Positions 1 to 6,728 of a DNA stretch of 64,000 bases are shown here, in pieces. A program made the translations under genes and the position numbers. The notes under the pieces were generated by a model, which ran no database searches, was not told where the DNA came from, and saw only the letters and a program-made list of their open reading frames with translations. Origin of the DNA: a gamma proteobacterium HdN1 (lineage in GTDB: Bacteria; Pseudomonadota; Gammaproteobacteria; Pseudomonadales; Ketobacteraceae); NCBI GenBank assembly GCA_000198515.1, contig FP929140.1, forward strand, positions 3,694,527 through 3,758,526, written 5' to 3'. How positions within the stretch are numbered: the stretch's first letter is position 1; each line of letters starts with the position of its first letter.

Positions 1-1176
1 TAACGTTAGTTCTGGGGTGATGCGATCTACCCAGTCGTGCTTACTCACGATTTCTTTTGCAGATTCGATTGCGGTTTTCTCTGCAATAAACGTCACTTCC
101 GCCTTTTGATAAGCGTCTAGCGCATCGCGAAGTGCACCTGCGCGCTCATAGACGTAGGGAATATTGAGCACGGCTTCTTGCACTGCAGGGTGGGAGCTTG
201 GGCGTTCGGCGAGCTCCATCCAGGCGGTGAGTGCACCTTGTGGGTCTTTTCGGACGAGCGACACCCAGCCAGAAGCTAATAAAGCAGATTCGGTAGAATC
301 GCCGTTGAGTTGTACACGATCGAGCCAGTCTTTTGCGCTTGCCCACTTGGATTGGCGAAAAGCATTCATGCCAATTGCAAAATATACCTGATCGCTAAGT
401 AGCTGAGAGTCGTCTTTATGAAGTGGGGTAATGAGAAGCGAGCGGAAAATCCTGTGCGCTTCCTCACCACGATCAACGGAGGCGAGACTTGTGGCAAGGT
501 TGTAGCGCATCCACGGCGTCATGCTGCTATCGTCGCGAATGCCAGCGAGCACCTGTGCGGCTTCTTCTTTGCGTTGTAACGAGATCAGGATGCGGGCGTC
601 CAAGAGGATTGCCTGATTGAGATAAGCTGCGCGGGGCTTGGCTTTGGCTTTTGAATCGGCACGAAGTTTGCCAAGAAGACTGCTTGGCGGCTCGCTTGGC
701 TGGATGTTGTTGAGCACATGCGCGCTTAGTAGATCATGTGCGTGCGCAATCCTACCGTTACGGTAATTGAGCTCTGCAAGGCGATACCAAGTGTAGGCGG
801 CTTGATCGCCGGCAGATTCTTCCGACAACAAACTCGAAAACAGTTGCTCTGCCTGATCAATCATGCCGTAAGACATGAGCAGCGAGCCTTTTACCATTTG
901 TGTTTCGGCGAAATTGTTTGGGTACTGCTTTTTCTGTTCGCCCACGGCAAGTTTGGTTAGCGCCGCAAAGTTGTGCTGTTGAAAATAATCAAACAGTAAG
1001 TCGCCATAGGCGAGGTCTTGTACCTCATGTTCACCGTTGACGGGTTCAACTGGGTGAACATTGCTGTTACCAAAAGGCCAGTACCACGCAGCTTGTGCGG
1101 TGCCTGCGGCGCTCCCCGCCAACAGGATTGCAAGCGTAAGGGCGAATTTTTTCCGGTTGCCAGGTTGCTTGGCCAA
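1..1176 (-). CDS. Exported TPR-like protein, last visible gene of the Agl/Glt-like operon (partial)
   Basis: Only the first 392 codons are in the window; the frame stays open to the left edge. I start it at a TTG (1176-1174) because GGAG lies about 8 nt upstream and the preceding gene stops 5 nt before it. A basic start, a hydrophobic stretch at about residues 10-28 and an Ala-rich end (TAQA) look like a Sec signal peptide. The remainder is helical, with weak TPR-like helix pairs rich in Ala/Leu, and no cysteine that would make it a lipoprotein. It is probably a periplasmic scaffold of the same envelope complex as its neighbours. No catalytic motif is visible. The family is not recognised with certainty; a GltC-like role is only a guess. 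Confidence 0.75.
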   Translation of the reverse strand, partial: MAKQPGNRKKFALTLAILLAGSAAGTAQAAWYWPFGNSNVHPVEPVNGEHEVQDLAYGDLLFDYFQQHNFAALTKLAVGEQKKQYPNNFAETQMVKGSLLMSYGMIDQAEQLFSSLLSEESAGDQAAYTWYRLAELNYRNGRIAHAHDLLSAHVLNNIQPSEPPSSLLGKLRADSKAKAKPRAAYLNQAILLDARILISLQRKEEAAQVLAGIRDDSSMTPWMRYNLATSLASVDRGEEAHRIFRSLLITPLHKDDSQLLSDQVYFAIGMNAFRQSKWASAKDWLDRVQLNGDSTESALLASGWVSLVRKDPQGALTAWMELAERPSSHPAVQEAVLNIPYVYERAGALRDALDAYQKAEVTFIAEKTAIESAKEIVSKHDWVDRITPELTL

Positions 1177-1181
1177 TGCCT

Positions 1182-2033
1182 TTACTCCCACTCTTTGAAC
1201 CGGAAAGTGGGTTGCTGCACGTTCTGATCACCCTGGATTTTCAGCTCGACGAATTTGGCACCGTCGGTTTTATTGAACTCCAGGCTGAGTGCGCGATGAT
1301 ATTCACTACCTTTGCCGTCGGTTCCGGTGACCAGCGCAACGAGTTCATGTTCGCCAGGAACGAGGTTGCCAATATACAAACGTTGAACCGCGCCACGCAT
1401 CAGCGCGTTGACTTCGCGCTCGGTATAGAGATGGTTGGAAACGGCTTTGTTGTTGATTTTTAGCGTTACGCCATCAGGCTTAAAGTAGGGGCCTGCGTCC
1501 ATGGAGACAAATACGTTGATCTGCGTATTTGCGGGGTAGAGCAGGTCTTCTTCGAGGTTGCCGAGGTCGCGGTTAACGTTGACTACCTGCTGTTTTAGGC
1601 TCTGCATTTCAGATTCGAGGCTTTGCCGCGTGGGTGTTTCGGTCAGGCGGTCTTCGGCTTCACGCAGGCGGCGGATTTCGTCGCTGTTCTTGGTGCCGTA
1701 GATCAGTTCATCGACATCGACGAATTCTTCTTCCTCGACCTTGGCAGGTTTTTTCTGTGATGTCGTGACGGGTTCTTGCTCAGGTTCATTGAGAATCTCG
1801 TCCATCTCAATGTATTGCAGCCCTTCGTCATCGAATTCGTCTTCTTGCGCCGCAATCGCTGCGTTAGCAAGTAACAGGCTTGCGATGCTTGCGGCGAGCA
1901 GGGCGTTAAGCTTTCCAGTCCTTATAAAAAACTTAGATGTGGCGTTTTTCATCGTCGATGTGTTCTTGGAAGAAACCTTGGGAGCAAGTTTAGGATTGAG
2001 GAATCGCGTTACAAATAGCGTGTGTATTGGCAT
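1182..2033 (-). CDS. Exported acidic protein of unknown function in Agl/Glt-like operon
   Basis: A 283-residue protein. The first ATG has GAGGAA 5 nt upstream but gives a long N-terminal region; an inner ATG at 1952 gives an ordinary signal peptide (hydrophobic LLAASIASLLLANAAIAA, then AQ). After cleavage comes a very acidic segment (about residues 63-120, rich in D/E), then a predicted coiled coil (about 130-160, SLESEMQSLKQQVVNVNRDL) and a C-terminal domain that looks beta-rich (MDAGPYFKPDGVTLKINNKA onward). No enzyme motif is seen. It lies 2 nt after the thioredoxin-like gene and 5 nt before the next, so it is surely co-transcribed. Periplasmic location and a structural role are inferences. 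Confidence 0.8.
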   Translation of the reverse strand: MPIHTLFVTRFLNPKLAPKVSSKNTSTMKNATSKFFIRTGKLNALLAASIASLLLANAAIAAQEDEFDDEGLQYIEMDEILNEPEQEPVTTSQKKPAKVEEEEFVDVDELIYGTKNSDEIRRLREAEDRLTETPTRQSLESEMQSLKQQVVNVNRDLGNLEEDLLYPANTQINVFVSMDAGPYFKPDGVTLKINNKAVSNHLYTEREVNALMRGAVQRLYIGNLVPGEHELVALVTGTDGKGSEYHRALSLEFNKTDGAKFVELKIQGDQNVQQPTFRFKEWE

Positions 2034-2035
2034 GA

Positions 2036-2605
2036 TTATTCCTCGGCAATTTGCTGCAGTTTTTCTGCGATAGATGCGGTTTTCTCGGCAGCGTCTGCGC
2101 CCAGCGTTTCGCGGATCACGCCGTCACGATCGACCAAGAAAACCGCAGGCAGGGCGCTAACGCCGTAGCTGCGGGCGGTACGCTCGTTGGTGTCCCATAA
2201 TAATGCGCGGTTTCTGCTGGATACGATTTTACGTGCAGGAACAGGCGGTGGTTTGCCTACGTGAATGTTCCAGAACTGAAACCCGTAATCTGACATGCCT
2301 GCAGTTGCTGATTCGAGCTTGCGAACAAGCTGGGTACAGTCATAGCAAGGCGACCCAGTGAATACGAGCATGCGCACCTCACCTGCATACTCTGCAAGGC
2401 GTTGGTTGTGGCCAGCATCGTTTTTGAGGGTAAAATCGGGGGCAGGTGCGCTGGATTGGTAACTGCTGGTTGTCCCCTGTATCAGCCATTGCGGCGCGCA
2501 GCCACCGAGCTGGAAGCCCACGGAAGCCAACAGCGCAGCGCTAAGCGCTGTGCTGATTGTGCGCTTTAGGGGGCTCATTATTGCGCGTGTTGCGCTGCGC
2601 GTCAT
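2036..2605 (-). CDS. TlpA/thioredoxin-fold lipoprotein in Agl/Glt-like operon
   Basis: A 189-residue exported protein of the TlpA/AhpC-TSA redoxin group. A hydrophobic leader ends in LGGC, a lipobox, so it should be lipid-anchored. The redoxin domain holds a CxxC pair (PCYDC) where TlpA proteins usually have WCxxC, and a cis-Pro loop (SALPAVFLVDRDG). Several in-frame ATGs are possible: 2620 overlaps the AgmX stop as ATGA, 2605 has GAGG at good spacing, and 2578 gives the shortest leader; I chose 2605. The likely role is thiol-disulfide exchange on a periplasmic partner, perhaps a subunit of the surrounding complex. A thioredoxin partner inside this kind of operon is unexpected, and its substrate cannot be read from the sequence. 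Confidence 0.8.
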   Translation of the reverse strand: MTRSATRAIMSPLKRTISTALSAALLASVGFQLGGCAPQWLIQGTTSSYQSSAPAPDFTLKNDAGHNQRLAEYAGEVRMLVFTGSPCYDCTQLVRKLESATAGMSDYGFQFWNIHVGKPPPVPARKIVSSRNRALLWDTNERTARSYGVSALPAVFLVDRDGVIRETLGADAAEKTASIAEKLQQIAEE

Positions 2606-2616
2606 CACCATATGCC

Positions 2617-3696
2617 TCATGAAGGGAAGAACTTGATAGGGAAGTTGCCTTTCCAAGCTTCTACGTTGGCGTTGCCAAAGTTGAGCTGTTTGACTTTTAC
2701 CACGATCTTACGCTCCAAGGCCGCGTTGCCGAGCTCGCTAGACACTACTCGGCAAGATTTTACCGTGCCGTCTGGCTGGATCTCCAAGTTTAGCAATAAG
2801 GTACCTTCCAAGCTTGGGTCTTCACGAAGTGCGCGGCTGTAAATCGCGTAAATCTGGCCTTTGTAGCGATCAAAGATCAACTGGATTTGCTCGGTGGTGC
2901 GGCGCGCTTTGCCGCTCGCTGCAACGCCACCGGAATTCTGGCGAACCGGATCGGAGATGGCACTTGCTGTACCAATGCTGCTCGCTACCGATGTGGTTGC
3001 GACTTTGCCGAGCCGACCTTTACCGCCCACTACGCCTGCGCCGCCACCACCGGTGCTGGCTTTGGCAACTTGCACGCCGCCACTGCCACCGGCGGCGAGC
3101 TTGCCAACGAGGTTTCTTTGCGTGGCTGCGGGCGGGCCGTCGTTAACGGCAATGGCGCTGCTGCCAATCGCCTGTTGTGCGTTGGTGAACGGTGCAGCCA
3201 CGTCGGGCTGATCGCGGAAGTCTGCGAGAGCGTCAAAGACCTGTGCGGCTTGGGTAGCTTCTTCGCGCGCTTGTTCCTTGCGTACGGCCTGTTGCTGCTG
3301 CACGGTCTGGACGGTTACTGCAGGCTGCTTGGCTACGGGTTTCGGCTTGGGTTCGACCTTCGGTTTCGGAATTTCCTTGGGTTTTTCGACAGGCTTTTCT
3401 TCGGCTTTAGGTTCGGCAGGTTTTTCGGGTTCGGGTGCAACCTCGGGCTCCGGCTTAGGTTTTGGTTCCTCTTTTTCTGGCAGCGGCAGGCGAATCTCGG
3501 TCACCAGTTTGGCGATGCGCGGCGGCAGCGCTTCGGCTTGATCTCGGTCGCGAGGCGGCAAGTCGATGCTGTTGATCGTTACGGTGATGCTAATAAACAG
3601 AACGATGGCGAGCGCAATAATAACGCGAAAGTTGCGCTCGTCTTCCGAAAAGCGGTCCCACGGTAGGGTAGGGAGAGAAAAGTAGGTTGTCTGCAT
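2617..3696 (-). CDS. TonB/AgmX-type energy-transducing protein
   Basis: A 359-residue inner-membrane protein. A cytoplasmic start of about 25 residues is followed by one membrane helix (about 26-43), then a long Pro/Lys/Glu region (about 70-150, repeated EPKPKPEPEV-like runs) able to span the periplasm, a Gly/Ser-rich linker, and a C-terminal AgmX/PglI-type TonB domain (about 265-359, from RTTEQIQLIFDRYKGQIYA to the end). It overlaps the upstream exbD stop by one base (TAATG), so translation is coupled. In Myxococcus xanthus, GltG/GltJ (AgmX) with this kind of C-terminus work with the AglRQS motor. Here it should link the ExbB/ExbD stator to outer-membrane parts. An ordinary TonB for siderophore uptake is less likely, as no receptor gene is nearby. 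Confidence 0.9.
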   Translation of the reverse strand: MQTTYFSLPTLPWDRFSEDERNFRVIIALAIVLFISITVTINSIDLPPRDRDQAEALPPRIAKLVTEIRLPLPEKEEPKPKPEPEVAPEPEKPAEPKAEEKPVEKPKEIPKPKVEPKPKPVAKQPAVTVQTVQQQQAVRKEQAREEATQAAQVFDALADFRDQPDVAAPFTNAQQAIGSSAIAVNDGPPAATQRNLVGKLAAGGSGGVQVAKASTGGGGAGVVGGKGRLGKVATTSVASSIGTASAISDPVRQNSGGVAASGKARRTTEQIQLIFDRYKGQIYAIYSRALREDPSLEGTLLLNLEIQPDGTVKSCRVVSSELGNAALERKIVVKVKQLNFGNANVEAWKGNFPIKFFPS

Positions 3697-4193
3697 TACT
3701 TTTCCCCCACTTTCAGCACGGCCAGCGAGATTTTGCTGTATTCGGCGGCGGAACAGGTGCTCATGATGCGCTTCAGCAGCTCATAGGGAATGTGCTTATC
3801 CCCCATGACCGTGATTTCGCGCTCCGACTCACCTTTATCGTTCGCCAGAACGGGGTTTTTGCTTGCAAGATACTGAAGCTCTGCCGTTAACGCGGGAATA
3901 TTGTCTTCGGTTTGCGCCAGTACAGAGGCAACCGTAACGATCGGGCGTCCATTCAGCAGGATGTTTTGCTCATCAACCGCCAGAGTCATCATTTCCTTAG
4001 GGTTCAGATCAATGCTGGATTCTGGGAGTTCCATGGTTTTGCTGGGCGTAAGGTGGTAATCCATGGTTACGTTGATCAGCAAAAAGAACAGCAGGTTCGC
4101 AAAAATATCAATGAGCGCCGTTAAGCTGATGGTTGCAACGATCTGCTTGCGGTGGCGTCTGTCCATGCGCTTGGCGCGGGCGGAGAGCTTCAT
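3696..4193 (-). CDS. ExbD/TolR-type stator protein retaining the membrane Asp
   Basis: A 165-residue ExbD/TolR family protein: short basic cytoplasmic N-terminus, one membrane helix at about residues 22-42, then a periplasmic domain. The helix carries the usual proton-path Asp as D29 (TALIDIFANLLFFLL). The periplasmic part includes the ExbD-like strand pattern (MTLAVDEQNILLNGRPIVTV). It overlaps the other exbD gene by 4 nt (ATGA) and the TonB/AgmX gene by 1 nt. Together with the ExbB-like channel it should convert proton-motive force to movement, as in AglRQS, TolQR and ExbBD. By order it would match AglS or AglQ of M. xanthus, but the assignment cannot be settled by eye. Confidence 0.92.
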   Translation of the reverse strand: MKLSARAKRMDRRHRKQIVATISLTALIDIFANLLFFLLINVTMDYHLTPSKTMELPESSIDLNPKEMMTLAVDEQNILLNGRPIVTVASVLAQTEDNIPALTAELQYLASKNPVLANDKGESEREITVMGDKHIPYELLKRIMSTCSAAEYSKISLAVLKVGEK

Positions 4194-4774
4194 GTGGCAG
4201 CCCTCACAACATTGGTGAGAGATGCGGCTGGTGCAGCAGGCGCTACCGGCGCAGCTGGGGCGGTATCGCCTGTGCCTTCGTCTGGCGGCGCGTCACCAAT
4301 GGAGATATTGGGGAATAGCTCAACGTGCACGTCGCGCCCATCTTGTACTTGGCGAGTGGTACGCACGGCATCCATGGTGTGTATCAGGTTGTCGTAATGA
4401 GTGTCTTTTTCCATGAGGATGGTAATGTCCGTCACTTCGGGAAAGCGCACTTTGACTGCTTTTAACGTCGAGACTAAGCCGTCGAAATCGTAATGGCCGT
4501 CGATGTTCGGCCAGCTTTTTAAGGGGCCGGTTTGGCGATCCAGCAGATCCATGCGCTGTTTGTACAAGACCACTTCCAGTACGATCGGCTTTTGCTGCTG
4601 TTCTTCCGCAGCGGGCGCGTTACTGAGCGTGGGCATGTTGAGGTTGTGCACGCCTACTTGGGTAAACACGGCAGACACCAGCAAAAATGGGATCAACGTC
4701 ACCACGAGATTCATGAGTGGCGTGATGTCCAAGTCTTTGGGTTCTTCCTTGTGGCGTTGGGAACGTCTTCTCAT
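4190..4774 (-). CDS. ExbD/TolR-type stator protein with Asn in place of the membrane Asp
   Basis: A 194-residue ExbD/TolR family protein with one membrane helix at about residues 17-40, a periplasmic ExbD domain and an Ala/Pro-rich C-terminal tail (about 165-190). At the place where the family has the proton-binding Asp (PxxD) this protein has Asn22 (DITPLMNLVVTLIPFLL; codon AAT on the minus strand at 4711-4709). Its partner next door keeps Asp29. The pair may form an asymmetric ExbD heterodimer with only one protonatable site. The gene starts at ATG 17 nt after the ExbB-like gene and overlaps the next by 4 nt. A sequencing error is unlikely, as the frame is intact, but only relatives can confirm it. 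Confidence 0.92.
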   Translation of the reverse strand: MRRRSQRHKEEPKDLDITPLMNLVVTLIPFLLVSAVFTQVGVHNLNMPTLSNAPAAEEQQQKPIVLEVVLYKQRMDLLDRQTGPLKSWPNIDGHYDFDGLVSTLKAVKVRFPEVTDITILMEKDTHYDNLIHTMDAVRTTRQVQDGRDVHVELFPNISIGDAPPDEGTGDTAPAAPVAPAAPAASLTNVVRAAT

Positions 4775-4791
4775 TCAATAATCCGCCAGGC

Positions 4792-5490
4792 TCAATTTTG
4801 GGACTGTTTTTCTTGTTGTGCCTTGGCTTGCCGGAACACGTTCAGGAATTTCACCGACGCCATTTCCATGCTGTCGATCAGTTGCGTGGTTTTGGACTGC
4901 AAATAGCTAAAGCACAACAGCAGTGGGATGGCTGCGATCAGGCCCAGTGCGGTGTTGTTCATCGCAACGGAAATACTGGCAGAGAGCAGCTCGCCCTTGC
5001 GTGCAGGGTCGGCGGTTGCTACTGCAGTGAACGCGTCGATCATCCCCATTACGGTTCCCAGAAGGCCGAGTAGAGTTGCGATGTTGGCGAAGGTTGCAAC
5101 GTAGTGGGTGCGGCGCTCCAAGGATGGAATGGTTTCCATCAAGCCCTCTTCCATTGCCATTTCGATTTCTTCATGGTTGTTGGATACCGCGCTGCGCTGT
5201 AACCCGTAGGTAAGAATACGGGCGATTGCGCTGCTGGACTGCTTGGCTTCTTCGTGCGCGGCTTTGAATTTGCCTTGTGTCATCAGCGGAAACAGAATTT
5301 TCCACATGCTTTGGTTGCGGGTTTGCACCACATTCAAATAAATAAAGCGTTCGATGACGATTGCAATCCCTACGATAAATACCAGAAGGGTGACATACAT
5401 GAAGGGCCCGCCTTCCACGAAGAACCGAACGATAAACGCAAACAGCGATTCTGTGTGTGGGGCGGTGGCGAGTGCTGCTTCAGCGGACAT
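4792..5490 (-). CDS. MotA/TolQ/ExbB-type proton channel protein
   Basis: A 232-residue inner-membrane protein of the TolQ/ExbB family (AglR-like). It has three membrane helices: one near residues 32-52, and a pair at about 130-155 and 172-195 holding the family motifs LLGTVMGMIDAF and NNTALGLIAAIPLL. These line the proton path around the ExbD helices, and the conserved Thr residues of both helices are present. The start ATG has AGGAG-type sequence (GAGAAC) a few bases upstream. It heads the motor part of the operon (exbB-exbD-exbD-tonB), the arrangement also found for aglR-aglQ-aglS. The function is clear at family level; what it drives here is not. Confidence 0.95.
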   Translation of the reverse strand: MSAEAALATAPHTESLFAFIVRFFVEGGPFMYVTLLVFIVGIAIVIERFIYLNVVQTRNQSMWKILFPLMTQGKFKAAHEEAKQSSSAIARILTYGLQRSAVSNNHEEIEMAMEEGLMETIPSLERRTHYVATFANIATLLGLLGTVMGMIDAFTAVATADPARKGELLSASISVAMNNTALGLIAAIPLLLCFSYLQSKTTQLIDSMEMASVKFLNVFRQAKAQQEKQSQN

Positions 5491-5532
5491 GTAGTTCTCC
5501 TGATAAAGGTTCTAAAAAGGAATGTGATTGAT

Positions 5533-5925
5533 TTAATTGTTCGGTTGGGAAATAACGCCGGCATCCGGCTGCGATGCTGCGCCTTCTTTGATTTGTTGGT
5601 GAAACGTCGCTTCACGTTGCAGCACTTCTGGGTCTACCGGGTTTAATGCATCATCCAGCACGGAATGAAAAGGCGGGTTGCTGGGTTCTGTGATGCGTCC
5701 AAGTTCGCGCTGCTGCCACGGAATTACGTTGAGCACCGCCGGCGAATCTTCGGTGCCGATGATACGAGTGCCGTCGTTGGTGTTCTGGTTTGCTTCGTTA
5801 TTTGCCGGTGCGGCCTGTAGCGAAAAGCTTGTGAGCGCAAAATACGCGGCAACTAAGCGGGCGAATATACCCGCGCTGTGGCGAAAAGGGCGGTGCAAGT
5901 GGTGTTGTTGGGTGGGCTGTTTCAT
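5533..5925 (-). CDS. Small exported protein of unknown function in Agl/Glt-like operon
   Basis: A 130-residue protein with a signal peptide (hydrophobic FARLVAAYFALTSFSLQA, cleavage likely after QAA). The mature part is about 95 residues, with no cysteine and no known motif. The segment GTEDSPAVLNVIPW followed by ELGRITEPSNPPFHSVLDDA looks like a conserved, non-repetitive core that might bind another protein in an extended form. It overlaps the upstream TPR lipoprotein gene by 4 nt (ATGA) and lies 42 nt before exbB, so it belongs to the operon. I cannot name a family. Its size and position suggest an adaptor between the lipoproteins and the motor, which is inference only. Confidence 0.8.
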   Translation of the reverse strand: MKQPTQQHHLHRPFRHSAGIFARLVAAYFALTSFSLQAAPANNEANQNTNDGTRIIGTEDSPAVLNVIPWQQRELGRITEPSNPPFHSVLDDALNPVDPEVLQREATFHQQIKEGAASQPDAGVISQPNN

Positions 5926-6728
5926 TGTGATTTTTCTACCCGCCGTTTGAGGTCTTTGAGCCAGCCGTCCACCCGCTTATCACGCGTTTCCTGCAGAGCT
6001 TGGTAGGCTTCGAATTCTTGGATCGCCAAGGGAAGGTCTTGGAGATACAGGTCGGCAAGAACGCCTAAATTGTAGTGTGGAAGGTCGTAGCTGGGCGCAA
6101 GCCGAATGGCGCTTTCGTAAGCTGCGCGTGCTTGTTTCATCTGGCCTAGTTCGCGATTCACGATGCCCAATTCGTTCATAACGCGCGGGTTTTGGGTGGG
6201 TGTAAGCAGGGATTTTTGTAAAAGGTCGCGAGCTTCTTCTAGGCGGCCTTTTTTGCGTAGAAGAATGGCTTGGTTCAGCAATGGGCCGCTGAGATTGGGA
6301 TATTGGTTAGAAATATCGCGTAGTAACACCAACGCTTGGTCCTCTTGGCCGCTGTTTAAGGCGGTGAGCGCTTGGCGATACTGGCTTTCTGCTTTTGCGG
6401 CATCTTTTTGGGCGCCAGGCGCGATTACCAGCGGAATCGGTGCGGCTTTGCGGCTGCTGGTGCTGGCGGTGTCGTCCAGTTCTGCAAGCTCATCGTCTAT
6501 GGTTTTGGCCTTGCCAGAGCGTCCGGTAATTTTCCGGCTCCAATCGCCAAGAGAACCCCAGCTCTCAAACATTGAGGACTTGGATTCAGGCGTGCTGGCG
6601 CTTTCCGCAGGTTTGGCGGGAGCGTCGCTCGATTTTTTTAAGCCCAGCGTGCTGCACCCTGCGAGGCTCATCGCGAGCAGCAAACCCATGGCAATTTGCA
6701 GCGTGCGGCGTGCGTCAGTAGATGCCAT
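5922..6728 (-). CDS. TPR lipoprotein (GltE-like) of Agl/Glt-like operon
   Basis: A 268-residue lipoprotein. I start it at the ATG at 6728, with TGAGGAA about 10 nt upstream, overlapping the end of the previous gene by 14 nt; the longer reading to 6827 lies wholly inside the upstream gene. The leader ends in SLAGC (lipobox). A low-complexity Ser/Ala/Lys linker follows, then four to five TPR units from about residue 110 (SQYRQALTALNSGQEDQALV, LNQAILLRKKGRLEEARDLL, MNELGIVNRELGQMKQARAA, HYNLGVLADLYLQDLPLAI). The domain plan resembles PilF and the outer-membrane TPR lipoprotein GltE/AglT of M. xanthus. The likely role is an outer-membrane assembly or scaffold factor. Confidence 0.88.
   Translation of the reverse strand: MASTDARRTLQIAMGLLLAMSLAGCSTLGLKKSSDAPAKPAESASTPESKSSMFESWGSLGDWSRKITGRSGKAKTIDDELAELDDTASTSSRKAAPIPLVIAPGAQKDAAKAESQYRQALTALNSGQEDQALVLLRDISNQYPNLSGPLLNQAILLRKKGRLEEARDLLQKSLLTPTQNPRVMNELGIVNRELGQMKQARAAYESAIRLAPSYDLPHYNLGVLADLYLQDLPLAIQEFEAYQALQETRDKRVDGWLKDLKRRVEKSQ

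Noticed and set aside
2034-2656. Longer start for the redoxin lipoprotein at 2656
   Set aside because: It would lie inside the end of the AgmX gene and lengthen the leader to over 50 residues; ATGs at 2620 or 2605 fit translational coupling better.
2887-3666. Plus-strand frame of 259 codons with Phe/Gly/Leu-rich repeats
   Set aside because: Shadow of the Pro/Lys/Glu region of the AgmX/TonB gene; no ribosome site and no known domain.
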